Assembly (NCBI GenBank): GCA_911728455.2
Contig: OU452231.1
Location: 10,598,078-10,662,077, forward strand
Reading direction: 5' to 3'
Origin: Marthasterias glacialis
Taxonomy: Eukaryota; Echinodermata; Asteroidea; Forcipulatida; Asteriidae
Length of the DNA stretch: 64,000 nt
Shown: piece after piece, positions 21,085-35,000 of the stretch
Numbering within the stretch: the stretch's first letter is position 1
Layout: every line of letters starts with the position of its first letter
Notes under the pieces: generated by a model
Told to the model about the DNA's origin: nothing
The model's input: only the letters and a program-made list of their open reading frames with translations
Database searches by the model: none
Position numbers and translations under genes: made by a program

Positions 21085-22181
21085 AGCGTGTAATGATTTT
21101 GTTGGTGCGTTTTCAAATAACAACACTGTCCAGAGACTCTCATCCCCTAAAAACCTGAACAGTTTAAAAGCTGTCGAAAAATTGTTTGACAATAAAATGA
21201 GTTTTACCCTTGGGAGTTGTCATGAATAATTATTTCAAACCGGTGCATCTCTCTGGCTTAGAAAAAAGGGTCAATTATAAACAGCAAATAGTTAAAAAAT
21301 ATATGGTACTTACATATTTCGATAGTTCGCAGATTAAAATTCTGTTTATATTTTTGAAATTTTCAGCAGACTTTTGTGAAAGCTCTAGTTTTACTAAAAA
21401 AAATTAATCCCCATTTAAAAGGCAATAAAAAAATGTTACTTGATTAAAAAAGATTCCCAGCCCCGACATTTTATAAGTAACCTTTTCTATAAATAACAAA
21501 AATACAACATTGGCTTGGGATGATATGCTGGTCTAAGAGTGAGGGTTTCCTCTACCTCCACAACTGTCTTTCCACCATCTTCTCAACTATCCTTCACCTC
21601 TCTCTCCATCCTTCCAAACCCACTTTTCAAGAACCCCTTCCCAGACCAGTCTTAGTTAGCTCAGGTAGGCTTACTCGTACGGCGGGTAGGTGATGGGATT
21701 GTGCCTTTGGTGATACAAGCATGGAATTTGTCACACAGCAGTCAGGGAATGTCACTTGAGAGAGATATTTGGCCATTGACCCAATCACCTGACGTCACCA
21801 TCGCAATAACCTTGGTTGCACCATTTTGGGAGTCAACGTTGGCGGGTGTTATACAATAGCGAATGGTGCGTCTTCAGGCAACGCGGCGTTTACGAGTTGA
21901 CCCCCCAAATGGCGAGCGTGGAAGCAGTGGCCGTTCACTGGTAGGCGTGGAGTCCTTGCTGACGTCTGCCACCGTACGTCCGGAGGGAGGAGAGTTCCTT
22001 GCAAAATGGAACTATGGGCGGAGGAGGGTCATCTGACCCCATCGGGGTCGAGCAGTGCTGTGGGGACCAGCGACCCACAGCACTGGTTAGCTACCGAAAG
22101 GCACAAAAGGGCCCGTGTTGATGGAGGACCTCCCCCCATCAGCCACGACCCCATGATTATTGACTTGGAATACAAAAGGTT
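21085..22181. other. 3' flank of K2P gene B
   Basis: This stretch lies downstream of the minus-strand stop at 22182 and includes its 3' UTR. No gene was recognised. A C/T-rich stretch lies near 21550-21650. A polyadenylation signal could not be assigned with confidence. Confidence 0.3.
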
Positions 22182-23053
22182 TTAAAAACCAACTTTTGCA
22201 GCTACGCGAGACATTAGCATTACGACTTTGGCCTGCACAAGAGCAAGGCACATAGACATGACAGAGAGGCCACATATTGTGTAGATCATACATCCGAAGA
22301 AAGATGGGATGTCCATGTAGTGTTTGATGGGTACGAAATCCCCGAAACCAATCGTCGTTAAAGTCACAAAGGTGAAATAAAGAGCGTCCCCGTAATTCCA
22401 ATTTTCAACCTCGGCGATCATGAGCGCCCCTACTAACGTATAAACGATCAGAATCCCCATGACAACAGCTACGGGGACGTGTCTCTGCATGTTATTGTTG
22501 CTGTCGCCGTCCTCGCGTTCTACTTCGCTGGTCTCCCCCGTTTCTTTGTTGGTTCCCGCCATCCCCAACATCCCGTTTGCAGTTTTGGTCTCCTCGGCGG
22601 GGTTACTTTTCTCTTGGGTGAACCCCAAGTTGTGACAGCCGACAGTACTGCCCATCCTCTCTAGCTCCGATATTTCCTCATCGATGGAATTCCTCCTGGA
22701 GCACGGCAGGCTGCCTCTAACTGGATCCGACGAGTCTGTGAAGATACCCAGTGACATCCGTATATCCATGTGATTCCCATCGTCGTTCAGAGCAGACCGG
22801 GTCGACGGTCTGTCTCGCTGAGGCGGCTCCACGCCGTCACTCGTCGGGGCTTTCTCGACGTCGTCTTTCACGGCGTTCGTTTGCGACGTCTTCGCTCCCC
22901 GGCACCGGCATTTGCCCACGATGAAGATGACGATGCGGGCAAGGAGGCCGCCGATGTCTGCAAGGAAGGTAAGGGTGAGTGGAATTCCGATGAGAGAGTA
23001 AATGACAACCACGGCCCGGCCCGCTGGAGTTACTGGCACAGCATCTCCGTAAC
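22182..23053 (-). CDS. K2P gene B, exon 2 (GYG onward, M2-P2-M4)
   Basis: The acceptor TTGCAG precedes GT-TAC-GGA-GAT, which restores GYGD when joined to a phase-1 exon. The frame is open for 290 codons to the stop at 22182. It contains IPLTLTFLADIGGLLAR (M2), NWNYGDALYFTFVTLTTIGF (pore 2) and CGLSVMSMCLALVQAKV (M4). Confidence 0.95.
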
Positions 23054-26000
23054 CTGCAACAAAAGGACGGCCAAGTTACACAATCAGTACATCAAAACAA
23101 CTGAATCATAATCGATATAAAAGCGTCAACACAACAATCATTCTGATAAACAAATATTCTTCAAAGCAACAGTATCTTTAAACATTACATAGAACTTGAA
23201 ACAATTAAAAAAAAAAAGTCCCCTGTAAAAACAAAAAACAAAAAACATAGACAAGAAACAAACAGCGGCATAGCCGGGGTGGGGCACCTGCCCCCATAAA
23301 TTTCCAGTGCCCCCGGGTGCCCCCATAAAAAATATAGATACATGTAATTCATTGAAAACATAACGTGGTACCTGCCCCCCCCCCCCCCCGTGACCCCTAC
23401 TGAACATATCCTGGTGTCGCCACTGGAAACAAAATATGCAAAAATAAAGAAAAAGGAAAGAAAATGGAAAAACATTGAAGAGAAATGAAAAAAAAAAAAA
23501 AAAAAGACGAAAAAAATAATAATAATAATAATTGAGGGAGAAGAACTAAAACAACATAATTATAATAATAATAAAACCGACAATCCCCTCAAAAGTAAAT
23601 AAACATGGTTAGTTCGTCCTTACGAAATAACATAAGTGTGTTTCCACAGTTTGACAATGTACCTTTCATTGTAAACGTATGCTGTTCGGTAGAGGGCGCT
23701 TTAAACATTTTCAGGTTCCAATCTTGAGTAGATTAGGCAAAGGACATCCACGTACAATGTGAAAAAAAAACCGTCACTGCTGCCGTCTTTCAGTTCCAAA
23801 TAAAATAGCGGTATCTTTTTTGTCGGTTTCATAATAAACAATATGCCACTTAAAGCCTCAGCTCAACATTGGTATAAGAAGAAAAACATAAATGTTGACA
23901 GATTTACGTATACCTTACATGGTATAAAGATAATGATGGTAGGAAACCTTCCGTGAAATATTTCTGCCTGAAGTGTTCTCGTTTTTAAATAATAAATGAA
24001 ACAAGATCCAAATTAGTTTTCGTCTCAGTGAGACTCTGCCTAAAGGAATGCGTGCAAAAGTCCTGAATGCGTTTTTACCGTTTCTCGCAAATGAAGCAAC
24101 GAAGTGAGCTGACATTTTCACAGGTTGGTTTTATTACAAATATCTTGATTTGCGCAAAGAATGGAAGCATTCACAGTAAGTTTACCAATGTTGAGCTGGG
24201 GCTGTATCCACAAGGTTCTACCCTACTTTTACCCCGGCTTGGCGAATCGTGTTCGTAAATCGTCAAAATAGATGTAAAACAAAAACGAAAACACTTTACT
24301 GGAAATTGTTATGAATGTTGCCACGGCTTATAGCCTACACTCTTTCAACGACCAAAGTTTCGTCGGTTTTTGGAAAAGCACATTTTTACTCCCAACCCTA
24401 TAGTTAAAAAACATACCCACGCAACAAAACCATAGAAATTTCATCAAATTGGATAGATCCAAAGTAAAATTGTTATGTTTATCAGTAATTTCATACACTT
24501 TTGTATAAAAACAGCTAAATTTGGGAATGAGATTTGAAGCGATTTATTTGTTTTCCCTAGCCCTAAAAAAAGTATTTTATAAACAACTATGTGTTCCTAA
24601 TGTGTTAACACATCGAACTGTGAAGTAGCGAAGGCACTTTCTTTTGGGGGGGGGGGGGGGGGTTGAAAGCCTAAATTTGCCGACTGACATTACCAAATAA
24701 AAGTAAAAACGCAATGCCATGGGACTCACCTACATGTGGGGGTTCGGGGGCATAGTCCTCGAACACTCATGAGGTTTTTCAGTGATTCAAAGGTTTAAAA
24801 TTGCCCTCAGATGGCAAGCATTAGCGAACATTTTAGTGCACACAGAAATTTTAAATTGTTCGCATCCTTCCATAATAAGCATATTCAACAGCGGCGGCGC
24901 TATGGGGGGGGGGGGGGGCAAATGCCCCCACAGTTATATTTTTGCTCCCCCCTCCCCAGTTCCCGCCTCAATTTTTCGCCTATGCCCAAAACTGAGTTTA
25001 ACTGCCTTTCAGGAGTACAAAATTACACTTAAATATTTTTGTTTGTCCCCCCTAAAGTTAAGCTTGCCCCCCTCTTGCTCCCCCCCAGATTGGCAGATCT
25101 GGTGCCGCCGCTCCTATTCAATGGCATTTCATATCAGTTCAAGAGGTCATCTTAGAAAATTCTACTTCAATATTTTGTTAGCCAGCATGCACGATGTGTT
25201 TTCACCCATCTGCTATTTCATTAGGCACACGAGGGCGCTCTGTACCGACGGTGAACCGATCTACGGACACGCACGGCTTACTTCGCAGCGTAGCGTGTCG
25301 CTAGGACTTGTTATGGGTCCCGCCTCAATATGCACACTCAGTGATTCATAGCCTCTCTTCAATAACATCAAAATCAACAAAGTTATTGATAATTCCAAAG
25401 GGCGATTTAGTTTGCAGGAGATCCTGAGTATTTCCAGTGGTGTAAATGTGGGGTCGGGGGAAGGGGGCTGGAGCCCTCCCCCACCCCGCTCAGAACGCTT
25501 GCCCTCCCCCTGAATGAGATCAAAAGAAAAATATACATGTAGGGTTTTGTACAGTAAATAGCCCCAAAAATATATGTTTGCTCTCGCTACCTCCACTCCC
25601 AAATGAAAATGTCTGGCTACGTCACTGAGAACCGGGTATTTCCTTCTGTCGAATTTGCATATCACTAACCTTTTATAAGTCTAGAAGTCAGACTCAGTAA
25701 AAACCTGTCAATTAATAATATTCAACCAGGAAGCTAGCCGAGATGGCTTGGCTTTGGAAATTCACGGAGGGGCAGGTAATAAGCTCGAGATCCGACTCTC
25801 TCACGATTTCGTTAGTATAAATGAAGCATCATCAACATTTGCTAGCGAATGGTAAATAGAGCATTATTTTGTTTTGCGTTTGTGTGTGTGTGTGTGTGTG
25901 TGTGTCAAGAGTGTATTCGATAAACACACTTTAGTTTTCAAGAAACACAGTATGCAAACAACCTGTGAAAATTCAATCAAAATGTCAGGTGGTCACGTTT

Positions 26001-29000
26001 CGAGAAAAAACAGAGATCTGACGCGCATCCTTGTTCTTTACTTGTCAAATCGAAACAAAGTAATCGAGAGTTCGCTGAGACAAATTTCATTTTTTCTGTA
26101 GGAAAAAAATTACTGGGCAACTTGTAATTTTTGAAGCTTTCAAATATTTACTCTTAAGTTTTTCAGTCCAATTAATTATTTTAAAAATAACTTATCATAA
26201 CTTATCTTTTACATTGCCTTTTAAATTTTAATGTAAGATTTGATTGTTTTGCATGGTGATGGTGTTATAAGTAAGGAAACTAAATTAGCCTCCAGGTAAG
26301 AGCTAGCAGATATAATATCTCTTTTGTGAGAAGTGGTGATTCTGGTTCTTTTAAAGTATACGGCCAACAGTGGTAGGCCTAATTATTTTAGACCAGTATC
26401 CGCACTTTGTGTGAACCAACAAACACATGAAATAACAAACCAGTGAACGTTTAGGCTCAGTCAGTCTTCGGGGTCACGAGAACATAGTGTGAAACATCCT
26501 TGTTTTTCACTGCTTTCAAACAGTTTTCACTCATTTTATAAAAAAAAGTTATAGCATTTCAGGCAAAGATTTTTCAAGGAAAGTTTTCCTCCGTGACCAT
26601 CTGTATGCCATGGAAGTTATGTGTAAATCTGTTGACATTTCTATTAAGGAATGATATGTTATCTTAACAATGTTATGCACACACTCTTTAGAATTTCAAA
26701 ATCTATTTGGAAATATGGGAATTAACTCGTTATTCTTTGGAGACTGCAGCATGAAGAGTTTTTTTATGGTAGGTTCCCGACGTGAACATTGTGATAATGG
26801 TTGATCCAAATCTATTTTTCTTTTCACTCAGCCTCGGTTTTGTTAGATACATGTAGGTTGATATGAGTAAAAAAAAACAACAAAGAAAAAGAAGGAGATT
26901 GCACCGTCCCTTTAAAAGCACGCGGTAATTGGTAATAATGTTGAAGACCTGCAGGGCTCGATTCCACAAAGAGCTAAGATTGATCTTAATTGCGATTCAC
27001 TCTAATTTGCTAAGCAAAGTGTGATGTCACAATGCAAATTAATAGTATGGTGATAGGGGCCTACTGACAACTCAACTTCAGGTGAGTCTTCGTGCTTTGT
27101 GAAGTCTACCCCATCAGTTTCCGCACTCTGTGTGACCCAAACATGGACATGAAATAACGAACGTGTGAAAGTTTAAGCTCAATCGGTCATCGGAGTTACT
27201 CAAAAAATAGTGACAAAAAAAACCCCACTTTGATTTCACTGTTTTCAAACAGTGAAAAAAAGTGAAAACTAATTGTTTTACTCATTTATCAAAAACTATG
27301 ATTTCAAGCAGAAATACCCCCAAGGGAATTTTGCCACCATGATCAATCTTCATATCATTTAATTTATGTGAGAAAATCTGTGAACATTTGTATTTTATCA
27401 ATGATTTGCAGACCCTGTAAGAAAGGGTCACATAAAATATGCCTAAATACAACAGTGTGTTCATTTGGTGATCATTTTGTATTATAAAGTACGACCTATT
27501 TAGTGTGCACAGATCATCATATAAACACTATATAGATGTACTGTTTAGAAGCTAGGCCCACTTTAAACGCAACGTCAAGAAAATGACACTATGGTCTAGA
27601 GTTTCAAATTCGCTGTCTTGAAAGCATTGTGACATTTTTCTAATTATGATTTAAATAATAATAATAATGGACATTATTATTATGTATACAGCGCTAGTAT
27701 ACCTCCAGTATAACCCCGGTCATTTATTTCACTCCATAAACCAGCTCAGATCCCCGGGGGAAGTAAACAGTCTGCGCTGCCAATTGAGTAGCGCGTCAAA
27801 CTAAATCAAGCACACAAGAACAATCTCTGCTCTCACTGGTACCCGTTTACTCCTGGATGAAGAGAAGCAATACTCTTTTAAAAGAGTGAAAACCACTCTT
27901 TTTGTCCGCCATACCACTCTTGCAAGGAGCCATATGGCGAACAACTTTTTTAACAGTGAAAAATATGTATTTTTTACTAGGTTCAGAGTGAAATTCACTC
28001 TACTTTCACCCTAAAAAGAGTGGTGAAGAGTGAGTTTCACTCTAAAAAGAGCCAAACCGACACCACTCTGGCAAGCGAGTGAAATGTTCACTCTTTTACA
28101 TTAAGAGATGTCTCCCTCGAGGAAACAAATATCATGACTGGGGCTAGATTTTGACAGCAGAATTTGAGTCAAAATCCCGGACCTTTTTGTTTTCCTCGTA
28201 TAGAAATTCTAGCTCGACCACCACAGTTTGTTTGAAATATTAATACCTTGCGGAAGTAATTCCAATGTACACGGAAAGCGAGTCACAGAGAATGTGCTGG
28301 TATTGTTACGTTGGATAAGGAAGTTGTTTAGTTTTTTTGTTTGTCAGATGTAAGCCGGGTGGCTTATTTGGCTTAACAGTAATCTGTACACTGGAAGATG
28401 ATGTGGACAAAAATTACAAATATAGGAGGTAAAACCAAGGTTCATGTACATGAAAATAACGCGATTAGATACATGGTCTGGAAATTACAGTCCTCATAGG
28501 TCGGTTCCAGGTTGAATTCGAACCAGGGTCCAAAGAAATTGAACAAAACGTTGAATTACCGTAAAAACACAACTTTGAGTTACGCAGTAAAACACGCGTG
28601 GTCATTTACTTAAAATCGCTTTCAATATAGATATGGAAGCACAGCTTCTATTTTTAGATACTTTCTTGCCTACGTGACGTCTACCACATCTACACTTCTT
28701 GGAAATTCGGAGAAAAATTCTCAGCTCCGTAGAAATGAGCTAAGCGATTGTTTGAGAGATTGCTGTCAGATTAAATAATTATGATTATGTCCAAACTCAT
28801 GTAACAGCAGTCACTGTGTATAGACGGAATATTTTATAACTACGTGTGCTGCAATCGAAATAATCAACAGTGAATTTGTTTTATTTCCTAATTTGGTTGA
28901 AATTTTTATACATAAATTGATCGATGGATTGATATATTTGTTTAATTAATTCGTTATTTGTTAACCTTTATTCATTGACTTGTTATTCTTTGTTTTTTTT

Positions 29001-32000
29001 ACTTGTAATTATTTGTATTTTATTTATTGATTCTTGATTTATATTTTTGTTCTTCTGTTGACTGGATTTGTACGACCCTGTTCATTTCAAAACACCAAAA
29101 AGCGTATAATCAACAGTGATACAAACAAGCTAGATAACAAAATGACACCTGGTTTTATTTATTCATTTATTTGTTGAAATTTTTCGAGAGTTGGGGGGGG
29201 GGGGGGGGCTGGATTCAAATGTTAGTTCTAATTCTCAACTTTCGCAGTATTCTATACTGAAATAATGTGACGAGGTGATCATCGAATTTATGTTGACTTT
29301 TACTGCAACCGTACGTAGTCGCCCCATTTCCCTGCGGGAGATAAAATCGAGGGCATGCTCCCGAGAGAGGGAGCGAGAGAAGAAGAAGAAAAAGATAAAA
29401 GACCTCGCCTTTAATGACATTAAACATTCAATGAAAGCAAGGCATATTGTACATTACGACCTGCTCCAATTTCGTCGCCGGGATTAATCGTATTTTGCTT
29501 GGCCTACTCATCGAATTTCAACGGCCCGTTTTGTTTTTGCTGTCTGCAATGGGGGTGGGGCAGTTTAAATTTTTTTTGTGTGTGAGACATATGCTAGACA
29601 TTGCAGAAGACGTCAACGAGCAACATATAATGTCAAAATAAAAGTGTAAGATCTTTTCAAGATAATGGAAGCAATTAAAATAAGACAAAGGAGTTGAGGA
29701 TTATTAATTTTCAATCATTACCTGTAATAAACTTTACAGCAATTGTCAGAAGAAACATTTTCATTAAAGCCCCCCCCCCAAAAAAAAAAAAAAAAAATAA
29801 ATAAATAATAATAAAAAAAAAAAAAAAAAAAAAAAAAATGAAAAAATCTGTAATCGGCCAATTTCAACAGAAATTCACTAACATAACACATCCGGCTCAT
29901 TCATTTTCTATTGAAAAAACAAAATGCTCCGTCGCATCATCAGCATTAGTCAAAAGGAGTAATTAACTGCAGTCACATAGATCATTCATAATTCAGTAAG
30001 TCGCAAAGATCATTCAATTTCGCTTCAGCCAACAGCAAGGGGCTGGTTAATCAATTAATGATGTCAAAATGTAAATAGGTAGTAGAACTTAAGCATAAGA
30101 ATATGCCTGTCTATCAATAAAATTGAATGACTGAAACGAACCTGAATGAGAAGAGGAGAAAAAAAACAATTTTGCACAAAAACGACAATGGATGTCATAG
30201 TAGCTGAATTTAGAAACCCTAGTTTGAATAAATTCGGAAAATATGCGTATAAAATTTGAATGAAACTGAAATAATTTTGGCTGAAATTGACCGGGAAAAC
30301 ATACGTATTGCATGCATCTTGGAAATAAAAACACCACAGCTGAACCCATCTGAGGCACGCATATAAGCTTCCTGAAAACAAACCCAGATGTGACAAAAAC
30401 AAGAGGAAGACAAAAATCCAGTATGTCACATGTGTCAGCAAAAACGATCAACCCTACACAGCATAATACATCCTGTTGCTGTTTCTCAGGTTTACCCGCT
30501 AACTGGTTTTATTTTTATTTTTCAAAGAATGGTAATTCACAGGAATAGACTTTTCTATTGTTGATAAACAAACCGCGCTGGTTGGCATGGACGGCCAAAC
30601 GTAGCCAAACATTCAAGTCTTGTTGACAAACGTTGTGACCAAATTCAACATTTTTGCATTTTTTTTTTCTATTTAAAGAAAATACATCTCATTATTAGTT
30701 GGTTTGTTTCCCACAAATTTTAAACAATTTTTTGAATATTTGTGTAACATTTTTGCATACTGTGATGACGCTCTCCATAGTTTCTCCATCTTGGTTGGCA
30801 AACACTCGGGCTGTGACGTTGCAAAAGAAAGGTCGATAGACTGTGCAACTTTCGCGCAATTTATTTATACAAAATTCTTGAAAATTAAAAAATCTCATAG
30901 CTTTTTTTTGTCCAAACATTTTCAATTTTTATAGAATTCAAGTTACTTGTTAAAATTGATACTGAAACAAAATTAAAACTTGGGACGAGGTTGCTTATTC
31001 GACCTCACCGATTCTAGACTAAACGCAGTGCAAATTGCGAACCATGCACAAACTAATTTGTGCAACTATTACATAGGTTTAATGATAACATTAACGTCAG
31101 TTGGGCAAAATTCTGAATTGTTTATAAGTAACCGGAAACTAAGGTCAAGTCTTATTCTCGGATTTTCTTCGTTGATTTGTCAAATTTATTCTACTTTCAT
31201 ATATTTCATCACTTAATTTTACATCGCCAAAAATATATAGCATAATTTCTATAGCCATAAACTATGTTAAACTAAAGTATCTGAAGAAATATGGTTGGGG
31301 TCAACTTGGTCCCGGAAGTTCGAATACGCGCGAGACTTGCACAGTTTCTCAACACGGGAGAAGGTATAGGGTAATTCAGGGAGCGATCAACAATGTTAGT
31401 TGAAAATTCTGCTTAAGCTATATTTGAATTTCCTTGTCAGGTTTTGTTATTGAACTACACTCTACAAAACCGAAAGTATAACAAAGTGGGCGCGTATACG
31501 ATGTTTTGAATTATCAACAGAAAACCGTTGTCATCACTTGTAGGTTCCGATTGCTCAATCCAACAAACAGAAAACTATTTTGATATCACGGGCACCCTTA
31601 AAAGAGTTCAAACATGGAGCCGTGATGTGCAAAACTTTTTGAAGATGTTTGCTGAGAATTGACATAGAGGATAGTGATAAACATAATTCCAATTGTGCCA
31701 TAAATTCAACATGGTCATGAATCTCGTATGTGCAAATATAAATATACGATTTGATGTGCAACAAATACCAACAAACAAACTTTTTAATGTTATTTTGATG
31801 AAACGTTTCTTGAGGTTTGACATAAAGAGGACAGTGATAAATATTTTCCCACTGTACCATTAATTCAACATATACTCTAAATGAAAAAGAGGGGAAAACC
31901 ACTCGTTTTGTCCGCCATACCACTCTTGCAAAGAGCCATATGGCGGACAACTCTTTTTAGAGTGAAAGACGGGTATTTTCAACTGGAATCAGAGTTAAGT

Positions 32001-35000
32001 TCGCTCCAATTTCACTCAAAGCAGGCAATGCACGACGAGGTTCACTCTCAAGGGAGCCAAAATGACACCACTCGGGCGAGAGAGTGAATTGTTCATTCTG
32101 GAGATATTAAAATGTGTCTCATTGACCATATACTGAACGACAAGACTTTCACGGGTACCGTTGCCCAAGTAAAGTTTCTCTATGCCCCGTAATGTAACAG
32201 CTTTCCTAAACCCTCTGATTAACAAATGGGCGATTTAATTCAGAAAGTAGCCTTGTCCATTTAGGAATTCTCTCTCCTGCCACCAAGTAAACATATATTT
32301 TACATATTATTTTACACTATTGTATAATATATTTTTTAAAAACAATGTCAGAGGTAACATTCGCACGGCCCGGTTTAAAACCGTAGTTTATGTCAGATGA
32401 TACTATTATTATGTATCCATTGCTAAGTGCTTCACACACAGAAACGCATGTTGACAGCAATTCATTTCAATTAAGGTTGTTTTGTTTGTTTGTTTTGTTT
32501 TTTCGACAGGGATGCGCATCATCTGATGACAGTTTGGTACCTTTGTATTTCCTGGTGCAACTTGTATCTATTGTAACTTCAAAAGATTTAAAATCAAGAT
32601 AAAAAATAAACGACCCCTGGCTTTTCGTTACTTCTTATCCTTGGGCGCTTTAAAATAAACTGAGGTAATTATGTTATGCCAGAGTTGAATAAACTACCAT
32701 GACAACGGATGCTACCGTCTTGGTTTAATAATAGACCAATGGGGAAAATTACCATACGGGGATTCAAAATGTCGCCGTTAATAGTTTATGTTAATGCTCT
32801 TGCAGGGTTGGCACAAATTTGAGTAATTATTTAATGCGCCTGGCAAATGTTTTGCTCTACACAACCATAGTTTTATTTATTTATTTATTAATGTTTTACA
32901 TGTATCGAATAACCTTATATTACTTTCTCAATGTTTGGGAGAGACACACACGCACACAAAAAAGATGGCCGTCAAAATTCAAAATAGCCGCCATTTAATG
33001 CACGTAACTTGTATAACAAAGAGCAAAACAAGTTGTAGCTTGGTATTGACGGGTCACGTGATCAGTTGAATTCCAAAATGGCTGACGAAATATGGTCATT
33101 TCAAAGGTGTTCCATGCAACCCCAAAGTAAATGCTTATGCATCATCTTATATTTAGAACCTATAATTATTTGTAAAATATGTAATTTTTCAAACAATGCT
33201 ATGTGTAACTTTTCTAACGGTATTATTTGCTACCAATTATTACTTACTACTGTAATCAACATATATCCAATGTCAACGTCTTTCATTTAATATTTTTAAG
33301 AAAACAAGAGGTCGAGAAAATATAACTTGAAGACTCCGATCATCGTTTTAATTTCGATTGTAACAACCGACAATTAAGGAGAATGTGTAAACATGCTGAA
33401 AAGTGTGCACGGTTTTTCACTACTTTCTCCTGACTCAGACGACAGATTGAGCCCAAATTTGTACAGTTTTTTTTCATGCAAATGTTGAGTCACACAAAGT
33501 AAGAACACTGCAATATCAGCTTCACCAATCCTGTATTTTACCTTTAAGTAGTGTCTACTGTAATTTCATATACTTTTAATTTGATACGTAGGCTATTTAT
33601 ATATTTTATATTTTTTTACTCTTTTTTTTTGTTTACATCTTTTTTTTCTGGAAAAGCTGTGAAGTAATAAAAAGAAATTTGAAATGAATCATGGATATGC
33701 ACATAAATATTCAACAGATGAACAGCTAAGTGGTCTGCCCAGTTTACTCTACGAATTGATGCCTCTTTTGCGAGCGCGTACAGTGGATCGGCCACAGGCC
33801 TCAATAAAATCTCCCCCAAATTTTGGATTTTTTTGTGTCACAATTCCAGGGGTAAACCCCGGTGTAAACAAAAAGAAGAAAGAAACAAGTCGCGGCGAGT
33901 TTAATCAACTGCTGCGGTATATGACGTCTCCACACGGGTTTCTTTTCTTACACGCTGTAAAAAAAGTCTGTGTTTAGTTCATATCATATTGCGCTTCTGA
34001 AATTTAAAACGAAACAAAATTTGATCTATCGTAAATAATACGAATTCCTCGGTTTCGTTTTCGTTTTGTGTTTCAGATATAAGATGCAAATCAAACAAGA
34101 CATATAACTTAAATAAACAATAAATTAATACAAAGTATACAATGCGCCTCACAGATTTAGAGCATTGGCGATAAATAGAACACACATCCGCCATTAAGCC
34201 CAATCTTAAAATTGTTAACCTCTGACATTCTGTACCAATGGGAATGTATGTGACAGTGTAATTAGCAATGACGCGCAAACCAACGCAACGCTGTCTTTTA
34301 CTGTTAATTTATCTGGTGGGGGAAAAAAAGACATTGAGTGATGGGTCAGAGATTCTACAACAACAAAATGTGTTTTAGCTCTGAGCTTCCACAAGCCAGA
34401 GCAATTCGGACCAAATAATTAACTAATTGTGATGTTATTTCCGCAACCCCACACCCTGTGTATACGTTAGACAATTTGCACTAAAGAATACACAGAAGCT
34501 GCTTTTTCACACACTGTTAATTTCGCGTCAATTTCGAATGACGGGTCGGCAAGGTAACATAGACAGACGATCTGATGCGTGTTGTCTGCAAAACACAGGA
34601 GACAAGGGTTAGACAACAAATTGATTAAAATTTGTAAAAACGTCTGGCAAGGAAACAAGGTCATGTGAATATTATATACGGCAGTACACTCCCCCTACCC
34701 TGAAGAAAAAAAATACAAACAAATTATCTGTTTTTCACACCGAGCAATTTATAAATCTATAGATAAAGTGCGTGTGGGTTTCCGTTCTTCTATAGAAACA
34801 CGTGTCACAGTTACAAAGCTGAGGTTGGAATGAGAAGAGTTTTGGCGCCTCTTTTTATTGCTGAAATGACCTTGTCCAATTATTGGTCGCTTTGCCACAC
34901 TATAGCCACGCAGCATGAATCAAACGAGCACCAAATACAACGGGGATCACATAAACTGTACGGAACAAGGGGTGGATTTTACAAAGCACTAGGACTATAG

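Noticed and set aside
24782-25351. A 189-codon plus-strand open frame.
   Set aside because: It runs through the hAT-like MITE with its poly-G and poly-C tracts and shows no protein family features.
27801-27998. Open frames on the minus strand sharing a WLLARVVWRTKRVVF-like peptide at several places (also 31555-31950).
   Set aside because: The shared peptide is a chance reading of the family 2 MITE, present wherever that element occurs.
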